Part shown: piece after piece, positions 31,601-42,329 of the stretch
How positions within the stretch are numbered: the stretch's first letter is position 1
Layout: every line of letters begins with the position of its first letter
NCBI GenBank assembly: GCA_014155875.1
Contig: JACEFZ010011694.1
Coordinates: forward strand, 260,224-324,223
From: Cepaea nemoralis
Lineage: Eukaryota > Mollusca > Gastropoda > Stylommatophora > Helicidae
DNA length: 64,000 bases
Direction: 5' to 3'
Made by a program: the position numbers and the translations under genes
Notes under the pieces: model-generated
The model's input: the letters and a program-made list of their open reading frames with translations, nothing else
Database searches by the model: none
Told to the model about the DNA's origin: nothing

Positions 31601-32117
31601 CAGAACGTAAAATTGACTACAAAATCAGCCTGGAGCTGGTCGCAACGTTAAAAACGATTGGTCACTTTCTGTCGGGCTAGTAGGCTCTTCTGCTGCCCCG
31701 TGCTCCTGATGCATGGACACCCCAGTACGGCTAAAGGTCAACACGAGTTTGTCACACACACCTTGTGCAAGTAGCTTGGCTGCTTGAACTCAAATAGTGT
31801 TTCTTTAATTCTTGTACGACAGACATCGACAGTCTACAAATATTCGAATTCTCTTCTCGACTTCATATCATCTAGAATACACGATATACAGCACACGTAT
31901 ACAATGGTGGTAACTTGCGAAGAAGATGAATGGGATATATCAACCAGTAATTGTTGTGGCCGCCTGAAGACAAGCCCTCTCTTTCGAAGTGTTCTGTTGG
32001 ATGTCCGAGGAAGACTGGCAGAGTTCATTATAACTCACTCGGTCAGTAACTCAGAGCTGCCGATTTTCCCGTGAACCACAAACCTCACTCTTAGTGTCTT
32101 TCATCTCTAGACTCCCT
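31601..32117. other. Unrecognised spacer
   Basis: No supported gene. Confidence 0.45.
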
Positions 32118-32645
32118 TAGTCACACATCCTCAACCCTCCACATCAGGGCTATGGTTACACAGCCTCAACCCTCCACATCAGGGCTATGGTTACACAGCC
32201 TCAACCCTCCACATCAGGGCTATGGTCACACAGCCTCAACCCTCCACATCAGGGCTATGGTCACACAGCCTCAACCCTCCACATCAGGGCTATGGTTACA
32301 CAGCCTCAACCCTCCACATCAGGGCTATGGTTACACAGCCTCAACCCTCCACATCAGGGCTATGTTCACACAGCTTCAACCCTCCACATCAGGGCTATGG
32401 TTACACAGCCTCAACCCTCCACATCAGGGCTATGGTTACACAGCCTCAACCCTCCACATCAGGGCTATGGTCACACAGCCTCAACCCTCCACATCAAGGC
32501 TATGGTTACACAGCCTCAACCCTCCACATCAGGGCTATGGTCACACAGCCTCAACCCTCCACATCAGGGCTATGGTCACACAGCCTCAACCCTCCACATC
32601 AGGGCTATGGTCACACAGCCTCAACCCTCCACATCAGGGCTATGA
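32118..32645. repeat. 35-bp minisatellite (about 15 copies)
   Basis: The unit combines tcaaccctccacatcagggc with tatggttacacagcc or tatggtcacacagcc. The TTAC/TCAC difference defines two variant types in a non-random order. Because 35 is not a multiple of three, all three plus frames carry similar peptides, a sign of non-coding sequence. Confidence 0.96.
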
Positions 32646-32756
32646 CAAGGAATCCACCAACTGAAGCTGGTATCCTCACATTCTATGGCGCCAGGACACA
32701 CGGGGAAATGTTCCCAGCGATTGACCAAACACGCCAGACACGTAGTTTACGGTTAG

Positions 32757-32990
32757 TTGCATATGTTTTACAGGACGTCGCAGTTAACCCCATATTTTGA
32801 TGTTAGTGATTTCTTGGCAAGTTTACTTTAAATAGTTTGCAGTTGTTTTCTGATCGACCGGATCTCATACCATTGTATGAAAGTCAGTGCAAGGCGGTCT
32901 GCTGCCAAATCTACAGCAGCTGTGTTTTGAACGTGGTATGTGGGACTGCGAATTACAGTCGTAACCCCTAGCCACAGCGTCGGCATACTA
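32757..32990 (-). mobile_element. tRNA-derived SINE, diverged copy
   Basis: It shares the 3' end (CTGTAAAACATATGCAAC), the GCCAAGAAATCACTA body and a head with TGGCTAGGGGTTACG on the minus strand. No clean TSD was found. Confidence 0.78.
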
Positions 32991-33012
32991 CAGTGATCCG
33001 CCGAGAGAGTCC

Positions 33013-33745
33013 TCAACAAGATGTGAAGTGCCCATAACAGTATGTGGAGTGTCTTCAACAAGATGTGAAGTGCCCATAACAAGATGTGAAGTGTCCTCAA
33101 CAAGATGTGAAGTGCCCATAACAAGATGTGAAGTGTCCTCAACAAGATGTGAAGTGTCCATAACAAGATGTGAAGTGTCCATAATAAGATGTGAAGTGCC
33201 TATAACAAGATGTGAAGTGTCCTCAACAAGATGTGAAGTGCCCATAACAAGATGTGAAGTGTCCATAGCAAGATGTGAAGTGCCCATAACAAGATGTGAA
33301 GTGTCCTCACCAAGATGTGAAGTGTCCATAATAAGATGTGAAGTACCTATAACAAGATGTGAAGTGTCCATAATAAGATGTGAAGCACCCATAACAAGAT
33401 GTAAAGTATCCTCAACAAGATGTGAAGTGCCCATAACAAGATGTAAAGTATCCTCAACAAGATGTGAAGTGCCCATTACAAGATGTGAAGTGCCCGTAAC
33501 AAAATGTGAAGTGCCCGTAACAAGATGTGAAGTGCCCGTAACAAGATGTGAAGCGCCCTTAACAAGATGTGAAGTGTCCTCAACAAATTTTGAAGTGCCC
33601 GTACAAGATGTGAAGCGTCCTCAACAAGATGTGAAGTGTCCTCAACAAATTATGAAGTGCCCGTAAAAAGATGTTAAGTGTCTTCAACAAGATGTGAAGA
33701 GCCCGTAACAAGATGTGAAATGCCCGTAACAAGATGTGAAGTGCC
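33013..33745. repeat. 21-bp minisatellite derived from LINE endonuclease codons
   Basis: About 35 units follow the pattern acaagatgtgaagtgcccata or ...gtgtcctca. In frame on the plus strand they encode TRCEVPI or TRCEVSS heptads. The last unit runs without a break into RNRLYEDVMDV, the next codons of a LINE endonuclease N-terminal region, so the unit is the heptad that originally preceded that motif. Near 33390 and 33590 several units carry shared variants (taaagta; caaatttt), showing local homogenisation. Confidence 0.92.
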
Positions 33746-33965
33746 CATAAGAAATCGTCTGTATGAAGACGTCATGGATGTGGAATGCATTCAAGAATCT
33801 GAATACAATGTTGAGTGCCCATAAGAAATCGTTTGTATGAAGACGTCATGGATGTGGCATGCCTCCGAAACAGTCCTGAACAAGACGTGAAGTGCCCATA
33901 AGAAATCGTCTGTATGACGATGCCATGGATGTGGCATGCATTCGAGAAACACACCTCAACGCCCG
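33741..33965. repeat. Three tandem units of about 75 bp from the same endonuclease segment
   Basis: Units start with gtgcccataagaaatcg at 33741, 33815 and 33892. Each encodes RNRLYED and DVMDV-type codons plus a CIQE/CIRE-like end. Only the third continues into the full ETHLN motif. Confidence 0.88.
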
Positions 33966-34230
33966 CCACAGATTTCCAGTCAGAGGATATCAGGCCACAG
34001 TTTTCGTTCGGCATCCAGTGGGGTTCTAATTTGGATGCCACACTGAACACCAAGCATTGGAGTATCTCTTAATTCTGATAATAATAAGGACATTAATGGA
34101 GCTGATTTAATACATGGGGATGAAGAAACCGACAGATTGGCAAAGGAAAGTGGAAGACTACCTCAGTCTGATATAGACATCACCTGTGATGAGGACAAGA
34201 GATTTATAAGAAGTAATGATATAACCTAAT
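33892..34230 (+). pseudogene. Internally deleted LINE remnant: endonuclease start joined near RNase H end
   Basis: The plus strand encodes RNRLYDDAMDVACIRETHLN and RHRFPVRGYQAT, the N-terminal catalytic region of an apurinic-type endonuclease. After about 70 bp it encodes HGDEETDRLAKESGRLPQSD, which resembles the GNE-ADRLAKE end of an element RNase H domain. The RT between them is gone. It is a different LINE lineage from the RNase H elements above. Confidence 0.72.
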
Positions 34231-34260
34231 GGTTTTATAAGAAGTAATGATATAACCTAA
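34204..34260. repeat. Direct tandem duplication of about 30 bp
   Basis: ttataagaagtaatgatata followed by acctaat occurs twice (about 34204-34230 and 34234-34260). Confidence 0.9.
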
Positions 34261-34284
34261 TAAAAATCAGAGCACCAAGCCCAT

Positions 34285-34510
34285 CAGACAGATGATGCAC
34301 GGAAAACTGAAATATGTTGGTCACTTGAAACGTTACGAAAGTTTGGAGAGAACATTCATAAAGGGGTATATGCCCGGGAAGAGAGGAAGAGGAAGGCCAT
34401 AGAGAAGATGGATGCATGATGTGGCAGATGATCTCCAGGTGAGTGTATCGGACGCAGAACATCTTGCCAGCAGAATTTTTCCGAAAAGGTGTTATGGGAG
34501 CGAAGTTCTG
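34285..34510 (+). pseudogene. Non-LTR retrotransposon C-terminal fragment (fourth lineage)
   Basis: The plus strand encodes GKLKYVGHLKRYESLERTF, GYMPGKRGRGRP, a stop, then RRWMHDVADDLQVSVSDAEH. This is the conserved GHI-R-D-LEKTI...GKRGRGRPRRRW-DI-DDL arrangement at the C-terminus of endonuclease-RT elements. It differs in sequence from families A, B and C. Confidence 0.78.
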
Positions 34511-34690
34511 CAAGGGACATGCTGCTGAATTAATTAATGTAGACAAACGACTAGAGAATGAAGATGATGCCTGGAAAGCGAATAAAGAACGAAACTGTAA
34601 GAGAAAACAATTACACATTGAAGTTGATAGATATGAAAATGACTAAAGAATTAAGTTGATGAATGACAATACGACTTGAATGTGAAGTGG

Positions 34691-34691
<1 letters not shown>

Positions 34692-34753
<62 letters not shown>
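34692..34753. repeat. (GT)n microsatellite
   Basis: About 30 uninterrupted GT units. Confidence 0.97.
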
Positions 34754-34754
<1 letters not shown>

Positions 34755-35271
34755 CCACATAAAGAGAGAAAAGAGAGATGATGAGATAGGGCGCAACACT
34801 GACTACTTATGGGCCACAGGAGAAGAAAAGAATACAAATAGGACAAAGAGAAGCTCATCTTATCTCCACGGTTAACAAGAAAAGAATAGATATAGGACAG
34901 AAGAACTTCAGGATTCTAGCGGGGAACTATGCCTTAATGCATGTTCCAGACAATGGATCACTAAGATGGGCTGAACCAACATCAATGAATGGAACAAACA
35001 ATGACTAACATTACTAGAACAACAAAAACTAAACATAACATAACAACAAGGACAAGATACACAAGCTAAAAGCAATATCCATGAATCTTTATTGTCCACT
35101 CCCATAGCTCATATTCACAACTGTGCGGATACAAAATAAGATTTCCGATAGGCAGGACAATCAACACTTCGTATCACTGACATTCATATAGGCAGTCTGC
35201 CGCATATAGCCAGACCTCTGCCCGTTGTGGCCGAGCCTACAGGGTGCTCCTAAACCCTGCTACGATACCTA
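34754..35271. other. Unrecognised spacer
   Basis: No gene recognised. It is followed directly by the TSD tacag (35272-35276) of the LTR retrotransposon. Confidence 0.5.
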
Positions 35272-35481
35272 TACAGTGTCGTGTTTCCGTTTAAAGTGTC
35301 GTCCCTGGAGTGAGAGGAATCAACACCCACATTATATTTTAACCCCTTATCATTATCCTGGAAAAACCAATAGAATCCGTCTACAAAACTCCGTCAGTTT
35401 ATGGACACCTCCTTCTCTCTCTGTATCACTGCTGTATCATGCCCCCTATCATTCTTCCCTAACGCAACATACTCAACAACT

Positions 35482-35647
35482 CTTCTTCTTCTTCTTCTTC
35501 TTCTTCTTCTTCTTCTTCTTCTTCTTCTTCTTCTTCTTCTTCTTCTTCTTCTTCTTCTTCTTCTTCTTCTTCTTCTTCTTCTTCTTCTTCTTCTTCTTCT
35601 TCTTCTTCTTCTTCTTCTTCTTCTTCTTCTTCTTCTTCTTCTTCTTC
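35482..35647. repeat. (CTT)n tract: 3' tail of the family A copy
   Basis: About 55 CTT units on the plus strand are the (GAA)n tail of the minus-strand element. Frames through it give poly-Phe, poly-Leu, poly-Glu or poly-Lys and are meaningless. Confidence 0.97.
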
Positions 35648-36608
35648 AGCGTTCCGAGCCATTGAGGTTCTTTGCTGCAAATACAATCTGTCTCCATTCT
35701 GGTGGACCTTCTCTTGCCAGTCGTTGATTCCAAGTGCTTGTAGGTCTGTACATGTATTATCTCTCCACCGCCTTCTTGGTCTACCTCGGGGTCTACGGTC
35801 ATTTATTTCCTGAGTGTAAGCGAGTTTTGTTTCCCTATTATCTTCCATTCTTTCTAATGCCCCAGCCATTGTAATCTATTAGCCTTCATGATACCAGTGA
35901 TTAGCGGGGACTTAAACAAATCATAAATGTCTTTGTTACTTCTTCTTTTCCACTCTCCACTTTGTGTATCTCTAATGGGTCCAAAGATGCGTCTTAAAAT
36001 TTTGTTCTCAAAGGTTTGTAACTAGGCTTCGACTCCTTTCGTTGTACTCCAGGTTTCAGAGCCATACAGCACAACTGGTCTGATCAGTGTTTTGTATATT
36101 GTGATTTTGGTGTTACGAGATAACGCCCTTGATTTTAGTAGATGTTGTAGTGCATAGTATATCTTATTTCCAGAGTTGATTCTAGTTTGTATTTCTTCCC
36201 TTATGATGGTGGAGCAGTTGAAGATTGCACCCAGGTATTTGTATGTTTCCGTTCTTTTAATGGTCATATTATCTATTTGTATGTGGCCAGAGTTTTTAGC
36301 CATTCCGTCTCTTGAAATTACCATATATTCTGTCTTATCTTGGTTGATAACCAGCCCCATCTGTTGGGCTTTTTCCTTTAAGTGAGTCAATATTTCCAAT
36401 GTCTTTTGTTCACTTTGCCCTATAATATCTATATCATCTGCATAACCAAGCAGCTTGGATGTTCCTCCAATATCACATTCCTCCTTTACCTTCCTTACAA
36501 CTTTCTCTAGAGCCAGATTGAAGAGTAGCGGCGATAGTGCATCACCCTGTTTCAAGCCAGATGTTATTTGGAAGGGGTCTGATTTCCTGCCTTTATATGT
36601 TACTATAT
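35484..36608 (-). mobile_element. 5'-truncated family A non-LTR retrotransposon with long (GAA)n tail
   Basis: The insertion runs from inside the RT (YKGRKSDPFQITSGLKQGDA) to a long tail. TSDs of 15 bp, atactcaacaactct, lie at 35469-35483 and 36609-36623. The 3' part is the same as the 2505-2885 copy. The TSD used is itself a copy of the family B TSD, so this insertion came after family B. Confidence 0.92.
36022..36555 (-). pseudogene. Family A reverse transcriptase, C-terminal RT part
   Basis: The frame starts at MKQGDALSPLLFNLALEKVV and includes the catalytic YADDIDI box, GLVINQDKTEYMV, YLGAIF, and the thumb region ending TLIRPVVLYGSETW, with a stop after KGVEA. The frame then resumes with TFENKILRRIFGPIRD and continues to the RRPRGRPRRRWRDN motif near 35780. 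One nonsense codon therefore separates RT and C-terminal domain. No endonuclease is present because of 5' truncation. Confidence 0.9.
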
Positions 36609-36649
36609 ATACTCAACAACTCTATATACAATATATACTCAACAACTCT

Positions 36650-39600
36650 CATCATCATCAAGTGCCGTGCCGGCTGGCGTAGTCATTCATGGCTCTCCAC
36701 AGATCTCGGTCTTTGGTGTTCTGGATCAACTCTGCTGATGATATTCCTCCATGCCACCGTCTCAGTCCGTCCAGCATCATTTCTCTTGGTCTGCCTCTGC
36801 CTCTCTTCCCCTCGATCTTTCCAGTTGTCACGATGTTCTCCAATGCCTCTCTTCTCATCACATGACCAAAGAAAGATGTTTGTCTCTTTCTTATTGTTGT
36901 ATATAGTGTTCTAGTTTCATTAGCCTCTTTCAGGCAATCGTTGTTAGTTACTCTGGCAGTCCAAGGAATTCGCAACATTCGTCTTAAAAACCACATCTCT
37001 GTTGCTTCTAAGTTCTTCCTAATTTGTTCATTTACATTTCAAGATTCGCTGCCATACAGCAAAACTGGTTCTATATAGCATTTTAGTACTCTCTTTCTTA
37101 CATTCATTGATAGCGACTTATTGCATAAGATACTCTTCATTTTCTGAAATGCTGTCTTTGCCTGCCCTATTCTGCTCTTAATCTCTTTTGTACATCTTCC
37201 ATCTGATGTTATAAGTGCCCCTAGGTATTTAAAATTATCCACTTGGTTGAGAATTTCCCCTTCTATTTCTATGTCACATTTTGGCGTCCCCATTTTCTTT
37301 GATATCACCATTGTTACTGTTTTCTTGATATTCAAGGACAGTCCTTTCTGTGCACTCTCTGTTACTACACTGTCCGACAATTGTTGTAGGTCTGTTGCAT
37401 TATCCGCTACCAATACTGTGTCATCTGCGTAGCGTATATTGTTTATATTATATCCTCCGATTAGTATTCCTGGCTTCTCTTTGATCTCTCTCATTATTAC
37501 TTCGCTATACAGGGAGAAGAGATCGGGTGACAAGACACACCCCTGTCGTACTCCTAGCTTTATCTGTTCGTAACTACCCTCTTTATTTCCCATTTTAATT
37601 GCTGCTACTTGGTTCCAGTATATATTCTTTATTATTCTTAAATCTTTCCCATCAATGTTGATATCTTCCAACATTTTAATCAGCTCATCATGTTTTACTT
37701 TATCAAATGCCTTAGTATAATCTATGAAGCATAAATATATGTCTCTTTGTTTCTCTATTGATCTTTCTATTAGTGTTCGTAATATATATATTGCATTGTT
37801 TGTACCCTTTCCTTCCATAAAACCATACTGTTCTTCACTAATTTCCATTTTTATTTTCTTTCTTGTTCTTCTCATTATAATTCTGAGTAGAAGCTTAGTG
37901 ACATGGTTTATGAGGTTAATTGTACGAAAATCTTCACAATCAATTGCTCCTGGTCTTTTTGGTATAGCTATAAATACAGATTTCAGCATATCATTGGGTA
38001 AATATCCACTACTGTAAATATCATTCAACATTTTGGTTAATATATCTACTCCAAATTCTCCCAACACTTCTAATTCTTCTATTGTGATTTCATCTGGCCC
38101 AGCTGTTTTTCCTTTCTTCATATGTTTCATAGCATCAGCGACTTCTTCTTTTAGAATAGGTGGGCCTTCTAAGTTACTTTCTTCTGTTAATTCTTCCCTT
38201 TCTCCATTATATAATTCTCTTATATACTCATTCCACCTCGTCATTATAGCACCTTCCTCCAATAAAGTCTGTCCTATTTTTGATTTCAAACACCTTGTAT
38301 TTATTCTTATTTTTCTTCCTGTGAGCTCGCTGATTTGTCTGTACATAATTTTTTGATCTTTAATGGAATTTAATTCAATTTTTCTGCATTGCTCATTTAA
38401 CCAACTTTCTTTTGCCTTCACACATTTATCTCTTATTTCTTTATTTATCTTAGCATACTCTTGTTTGTCATTTTTATTCTGTTTCCTTTTGTCCATCAAC
38501 CTTAAGATTTCTTCATTCATCCATTTTTTCTTAGCTTTTTGGCTTCTCTCCGGTAATATTTCGTTGCTAGTTTGATGAATGGAGTCCCTTAACATTTCCC
38601 ATTGTTCATCTATACTCTGTATTTTAGCTATTGCATTGTACCTATTTTTCACAGTCACTCTGTATTGTTCTTGAATTTCTTTATCTACTTTCAGAACCTC
38701 TTTATTAAGTCTCAAGTTTTTAACCATTTTTTCCCCTCTCTTTAATCTTACTTTTATTTGTCCACATAGTGGTACATGATCACTGTTACCGTCAGCACCA
38801 GGCATTGTCTTTACATTAATTAATGCATTTCTAAATCTTTTATTAATAAGTATGTAGTCAATTTGGTTGCGTATTTTCATATCAGGGCTTTTCCATGTGT
38901 ATAGTCGTCTTTTATGGTGTTTAAACCATGTGTTTCCAATTATCATATCCTTAATATTTGCCCATTCTATTAGTTTCTCTCCTCTTTCATTTCTTGTACC
39001 TAAACCGTAATTCCCCACTATATCCTGTATTTTTCCCTTTCCTACTTTTGCATTAAAATCCCCTAGTATTATTTTTATTTCTTGTGATCCAATTTGGGCT
39101 ATTGCCATTTCAACTTCATCGTAAAAGTTTTGTATATCTTCATCACTACTGTTTGTTGTTGGTGCATATACTTGTATAATATTTATATCTATTGGTTTGC
39201 CTTTGATTTTGACCATTATAACTCTATCTGAAATGCACCAGTATCCAGTCATAGATTTGGCTGTATTTTCATCAAATATTATTCCTACACCTTTTTCATG
39301 TGTGTCCCCTCCAGAATAAATTATTGTGTGTTTGTCGGTTATAATTGTGCCAGGTCCCTTCCATCTCATCTCACTTATGCCTAGTATATTCATTTTCATG
39401 TTTTCCATATTTCTCTTAGAACATTGTTTAACTTTCCTAGCTCATTTAATGTCCTAACATTCCACGTTCCTACTCTAAATTTATTTAGTTTAGTTATTGT
39501 TTTAGTTTTGCCATCAGTAGCTGGATGACGGTCTGGTGTCACCTGTGGCTCATGACTGTCCCTACCGGACGAGGATGTCCTAAGACAGCCATTAACGTCG

Positions 39601-39840
39601 TTCACTATTTCTGAAATGTGTGTCGCCATGAAATCTTGGGAAGATAATGTGGTGGTTTCCCCTTGCCTTCCACATTCACACGGTGGTCTTTTAACTCTGC
39701 CTTTGACAGCCATTTCCGACTGTCATGACAAGTGAGTGCCCTGCTCTGCTCAGCTGCAGAGTTGTCCACTTATTCCGGTGGATAGTCGGTCCCCAGAGCT
39801 GTGTTAGCCACACCGTGGTGTGTTTCCATCCTCTACCGTC
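36650..39840 (-). mobile_element. RTE-like retrotransposon, apparently full length (family B)
   Basis: About 3.19 kb on the minus strand, bounded by 12-bp TSDs ctcaacaactct (36638-36649 and 39841-39852). It has a short 5' untranslated region, one protein region with endonuclease and RT, and a (GATGAT)n tail. Size, domain order and short-repeat tail fit the RTE group. Other family members in the window are at 1639, 6168, 20586/24475 and (mirror) 60292. Confidence 0.92.
36658..39713 (-). pseudogene. Family B endonuclease-reverse transcriptase, two lesions
   Basis: The frame begins at ATG 39713 with a basic leader (MAVKGRVKRPPCECGRQGE), and the endonuclease starts at FRVGTWNVRTLNELG. A one-base frameshift near 39405 moves reading into the 789-codon frame 39408-37039. 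That frame holds the rest of the endonuclease (GISEMRWKG, IIQVYAPT, ILGDFNAKVG, NQIDYILI, SDHVPLCG) and RT (KKGKTAGPDEITIEEL, FIDYTKAFDKV, QGCVLSPDLFSLYSE, YADDT). A TGA stop at about 37038 takes the place of the expected tryptophan after YGSES. The C-terminus then continues to 36658 (EMWFLRRMLRIPWTARV, FGHVMRREALENIV, RGRGRPREMMLDGL). Such proteins are often listed as craniofacial development protein 2-like because of the shared endonuclease. It is close to functional, suggesting recent activity of the family. Confidence 0.9.
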
Positions 39841-41599
39841 CTCAACAACTCTAGCTTTTAAAAATTAATAACAATTAATTTATTAAAAGAAAAGTGTAAT
39901 GTATGTGAGAAGCGTATGCGAAGAATGTGTGACGTGTACTATAATGTGTGTAGAATCGGACCATCAGATCCATCGCCCATTCAGATCATCCTAGCAAGGT
40001 CACACCACAGCACGTTAGGTCAGCACAAGACAACCTCACCAAGTGATGTATCTCTCCTGCCAGACACTGACTTTCTTCTGTACCTACCTGGTAATCCATC
40101 TACATGATCATCCGAAATAGATACAGTCTATAGTTTACCACTGATCATGGACCGGTTGCACACTGCACATTATAAGTTCCTATAGTTCCTAAAATGTACA
40201 AATCCCTTGTACTGTGAAATTAGGTATCACTGTTATTGTTAATATACTTGATCCTATCTAGTGTCTATATTGTCTCAAGTACAATGTCCCTTGTAATCTT
40301 TCACTGGAATCTACCACACCATGTGAATGTTACATTTAAAGTTCTCGTTTAGTTACTATTATTCGTATGATGTATGGTGTATCATCAAACATCACCCATG
40401 CTAGGTGAACCTTATCACACAGGAATCGTTATATGGTTTTGCTCATCTGAGCCCTGTTCCGGTGGACCCTCCTGATCATAGGCCCAGCGTAAACAATATT
40501 GGCCAGATTTTCTTCTCGGACGTTATTCATTTCCGTAAAAACAACATTGACTGTTCAACTGGTGTTCTCCCCAATCGGAGTAAAACTTCTTCAAAACGAG
40601 TGTAGAGCTTCCTCGTAACTGGCAGGGAACCTGTTAGAGAAATAACACACCTGGTGAGAGCACCAGTCACTGACCCTACCAGCTGAGAGTAGGCCTACGG
40701 CCTCGCTCAGATATTTATCAGCGAACTAAACTCTGTCATAGAGCAGATGAGCTCATCACCTAGGTCCGAATCAGGCTATGACAAGGAAAGACCAATAAAC
40801 AGAGTGCAGAACCCCAGTGGGCACCCCACTGAAAGATCCCACTATTGGACACTTCCCCCATCTCCCAACCCATCCTTAATCTCTCCAAATATCACCCCAC
40901 TACACTATTCTCACTAGCAGAGCTAATTCTCACTTCACTACTCTATTCTCAACTAACAGAGCTAATTATTTCCTCACCCTAGCTAGTTTTAACAAGGCTA
41001 CTGCCTATATTAATTAGGCCTAAATACACTATATGTAATACCTTATGCAACACCGCATCACTCCTGGATGGCCTCTACAATTTGCCATAAAGACACATGT
41101 TATTTAATCTTTAATTAAATCTAACACTGTAGATGCTCTCCGAATTCCTAACAGTGGTACAGAAACACGTCAGCTCAAGTCAACTTTATTGTCTACACTA
41201 ACTGTAAACAAGTCATGTTTTTGTCAAAGAGCCTTGGATTGTTCTAGTGAAGTTCTTTGATGTCAACACATCAGATGGTTCCTGGGGCAGACTATCCATA
41301 TCAGAATTCTTCTCTCCCCTTTGTTTAATCAATGCAAAAGTGGTCTCTCTTGTTTCAACAACCAAAACAAGGTAGCCTGTTTCCTGCATTCTCCTAATCG
41401 GGTCACAATAACAAGCCTACAATTTGCTGTCTTGTGGCGACTTTCAAAGACGACTCCACTGTTTGATCTCACCGACTCCCCGTAGTAAACAACTTGTAGT
41501 TGCGAATCAAACTGTCTTTGGTATTTTTATCATCTGAGTGTTAAGTTACAGTGATTTCACGACACTTAGTACTGATCCTTGTGTTATGTCTTAGTATGG

Positions 41600-41830
41600 C
41601 ATAGCCTGCATGGTGGCAGCATTACCCATATGCCTACTAAAGGAGATGGTATGCCCCATATGAAGAATTTGGGAACGGTGAGCCTTCGGGACGACCAACT
41701 GACCGTATAGGTTGTCTCCCCTTCCTGATCTCCTGTAGAGTATCTTATTCTTCATGTCGTACTGCCCTGTCCTGGTGGATCAGCACTTCTCTGCAGCTTT
41801 TAGCAGCAAGGACGTAAAGTAGCATCCTCA
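41600..41830 (-). pseudogene. Integrase zinc-binding (H2C2-type) remnant of the LTR element
   Basis: The minus strand reads ILYRRSGRGDNLYGQLVVPK and AHRSQILHMGHTISFSRHMG. This resembles the N-terminal zinc-binding domain of Ty3/gypsy integrases (LVVPK-R--IL---H----GHMG). It is directly downstream of the protease-like frame (AQSEDATL), so RT, RNase H and the integrase core have been deleted. Confidence 0.7.
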
Positions 41831-42285
41831 CTCTGGGCAGTTCGTAGCTCCCCCGGCAGTGGGTTAATCACACTTGCTTCTGCCTCTTCCGTTCTTGTCT
41901 TAGAGCGAGTCTGTATTGCTCCCATATGGATTGGCTCCCTGGGAATTCCCAGAAAGACATACCGGCAACCGAGGATTACGGGAAAAATGGGATCGATCAA
42001 TACAGCGGCCTTGATTGTGCCGGTGACATACCTTGACCGAATCTCCACATTAGCAATGGGCAACTTCATGGCCACAGCACTCTTCTGTGCAGGCTGTATC
42101 TCCATGGTCTCACCTGTGAATTGTTCTGGATGTACCAGATCCGCAGAAATCACGGCCTCCCCGTCCAGTCCTGTGTAGTACAAACACTCCACTTGACGAC
42201 CGTTAACCTCTACCAATTCCACTACAGGTGGTTTTTCCTGGTCTGGAGTCTCCTCCTCGGCCTCGACCTGTTTGGTGGGCTCCAC
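41800..42285 (-). pseudogene. Retropepsin-like segment of the LTR element
   Basis: The frame has VEVNGRQVECLYYTGLDGEA, DLVHPEQFTGETMEIQ, NVEIRSRYVTGTIKAA and IDPIFPVILG, which match the layout of Ty3/gypsy proteases (DTG-x-G near the start, hydrophobic-ILG near the end). The catalytic DTG appears as YTG, so an active protease is not expected. It is followed by IQTRSKTRTEEAEA and AQSEDATL, the linker that normally precedes RT. The frame start at 42285 is arbitrary; it continues from gag. Confidence 0.75.
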
Positions 42286-42329
42286 CTTAGGTTTCCCGGG
42301 GCACCCGACGAACTGAGAATATCCTGACT

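Larger units (their letters stand above)
35277..41564 (-). repeat. 3' LTR, interrupted by two nested retrotransposons
   Basis: LTR sequence occupies 35277-35483 and 39841-41564, colinear with the intact 5' LTR. The empty site is preserved in the 5' LTR at about 44347-44361 (actcaacaactctag). The LTR is 7-bp terminally inverted (TGTCGTG/CACGACA). Confidence 0.93.

Noticed and set aside
35225..35869. Poly-Phe, poly-Leu, poly-Glu and poly-Lys proteins
   Set aside because: These are frames through the (CTT)n tail of the family A element.
40405..40605. Plus-strand 66-codon frame recurring at 44915 and, mirrored, at 59732
   Set aside because: It recurs because it lies in the LTRs and the mirror arm, not because of protein conservation; it runs antisense to the element and has no domain.
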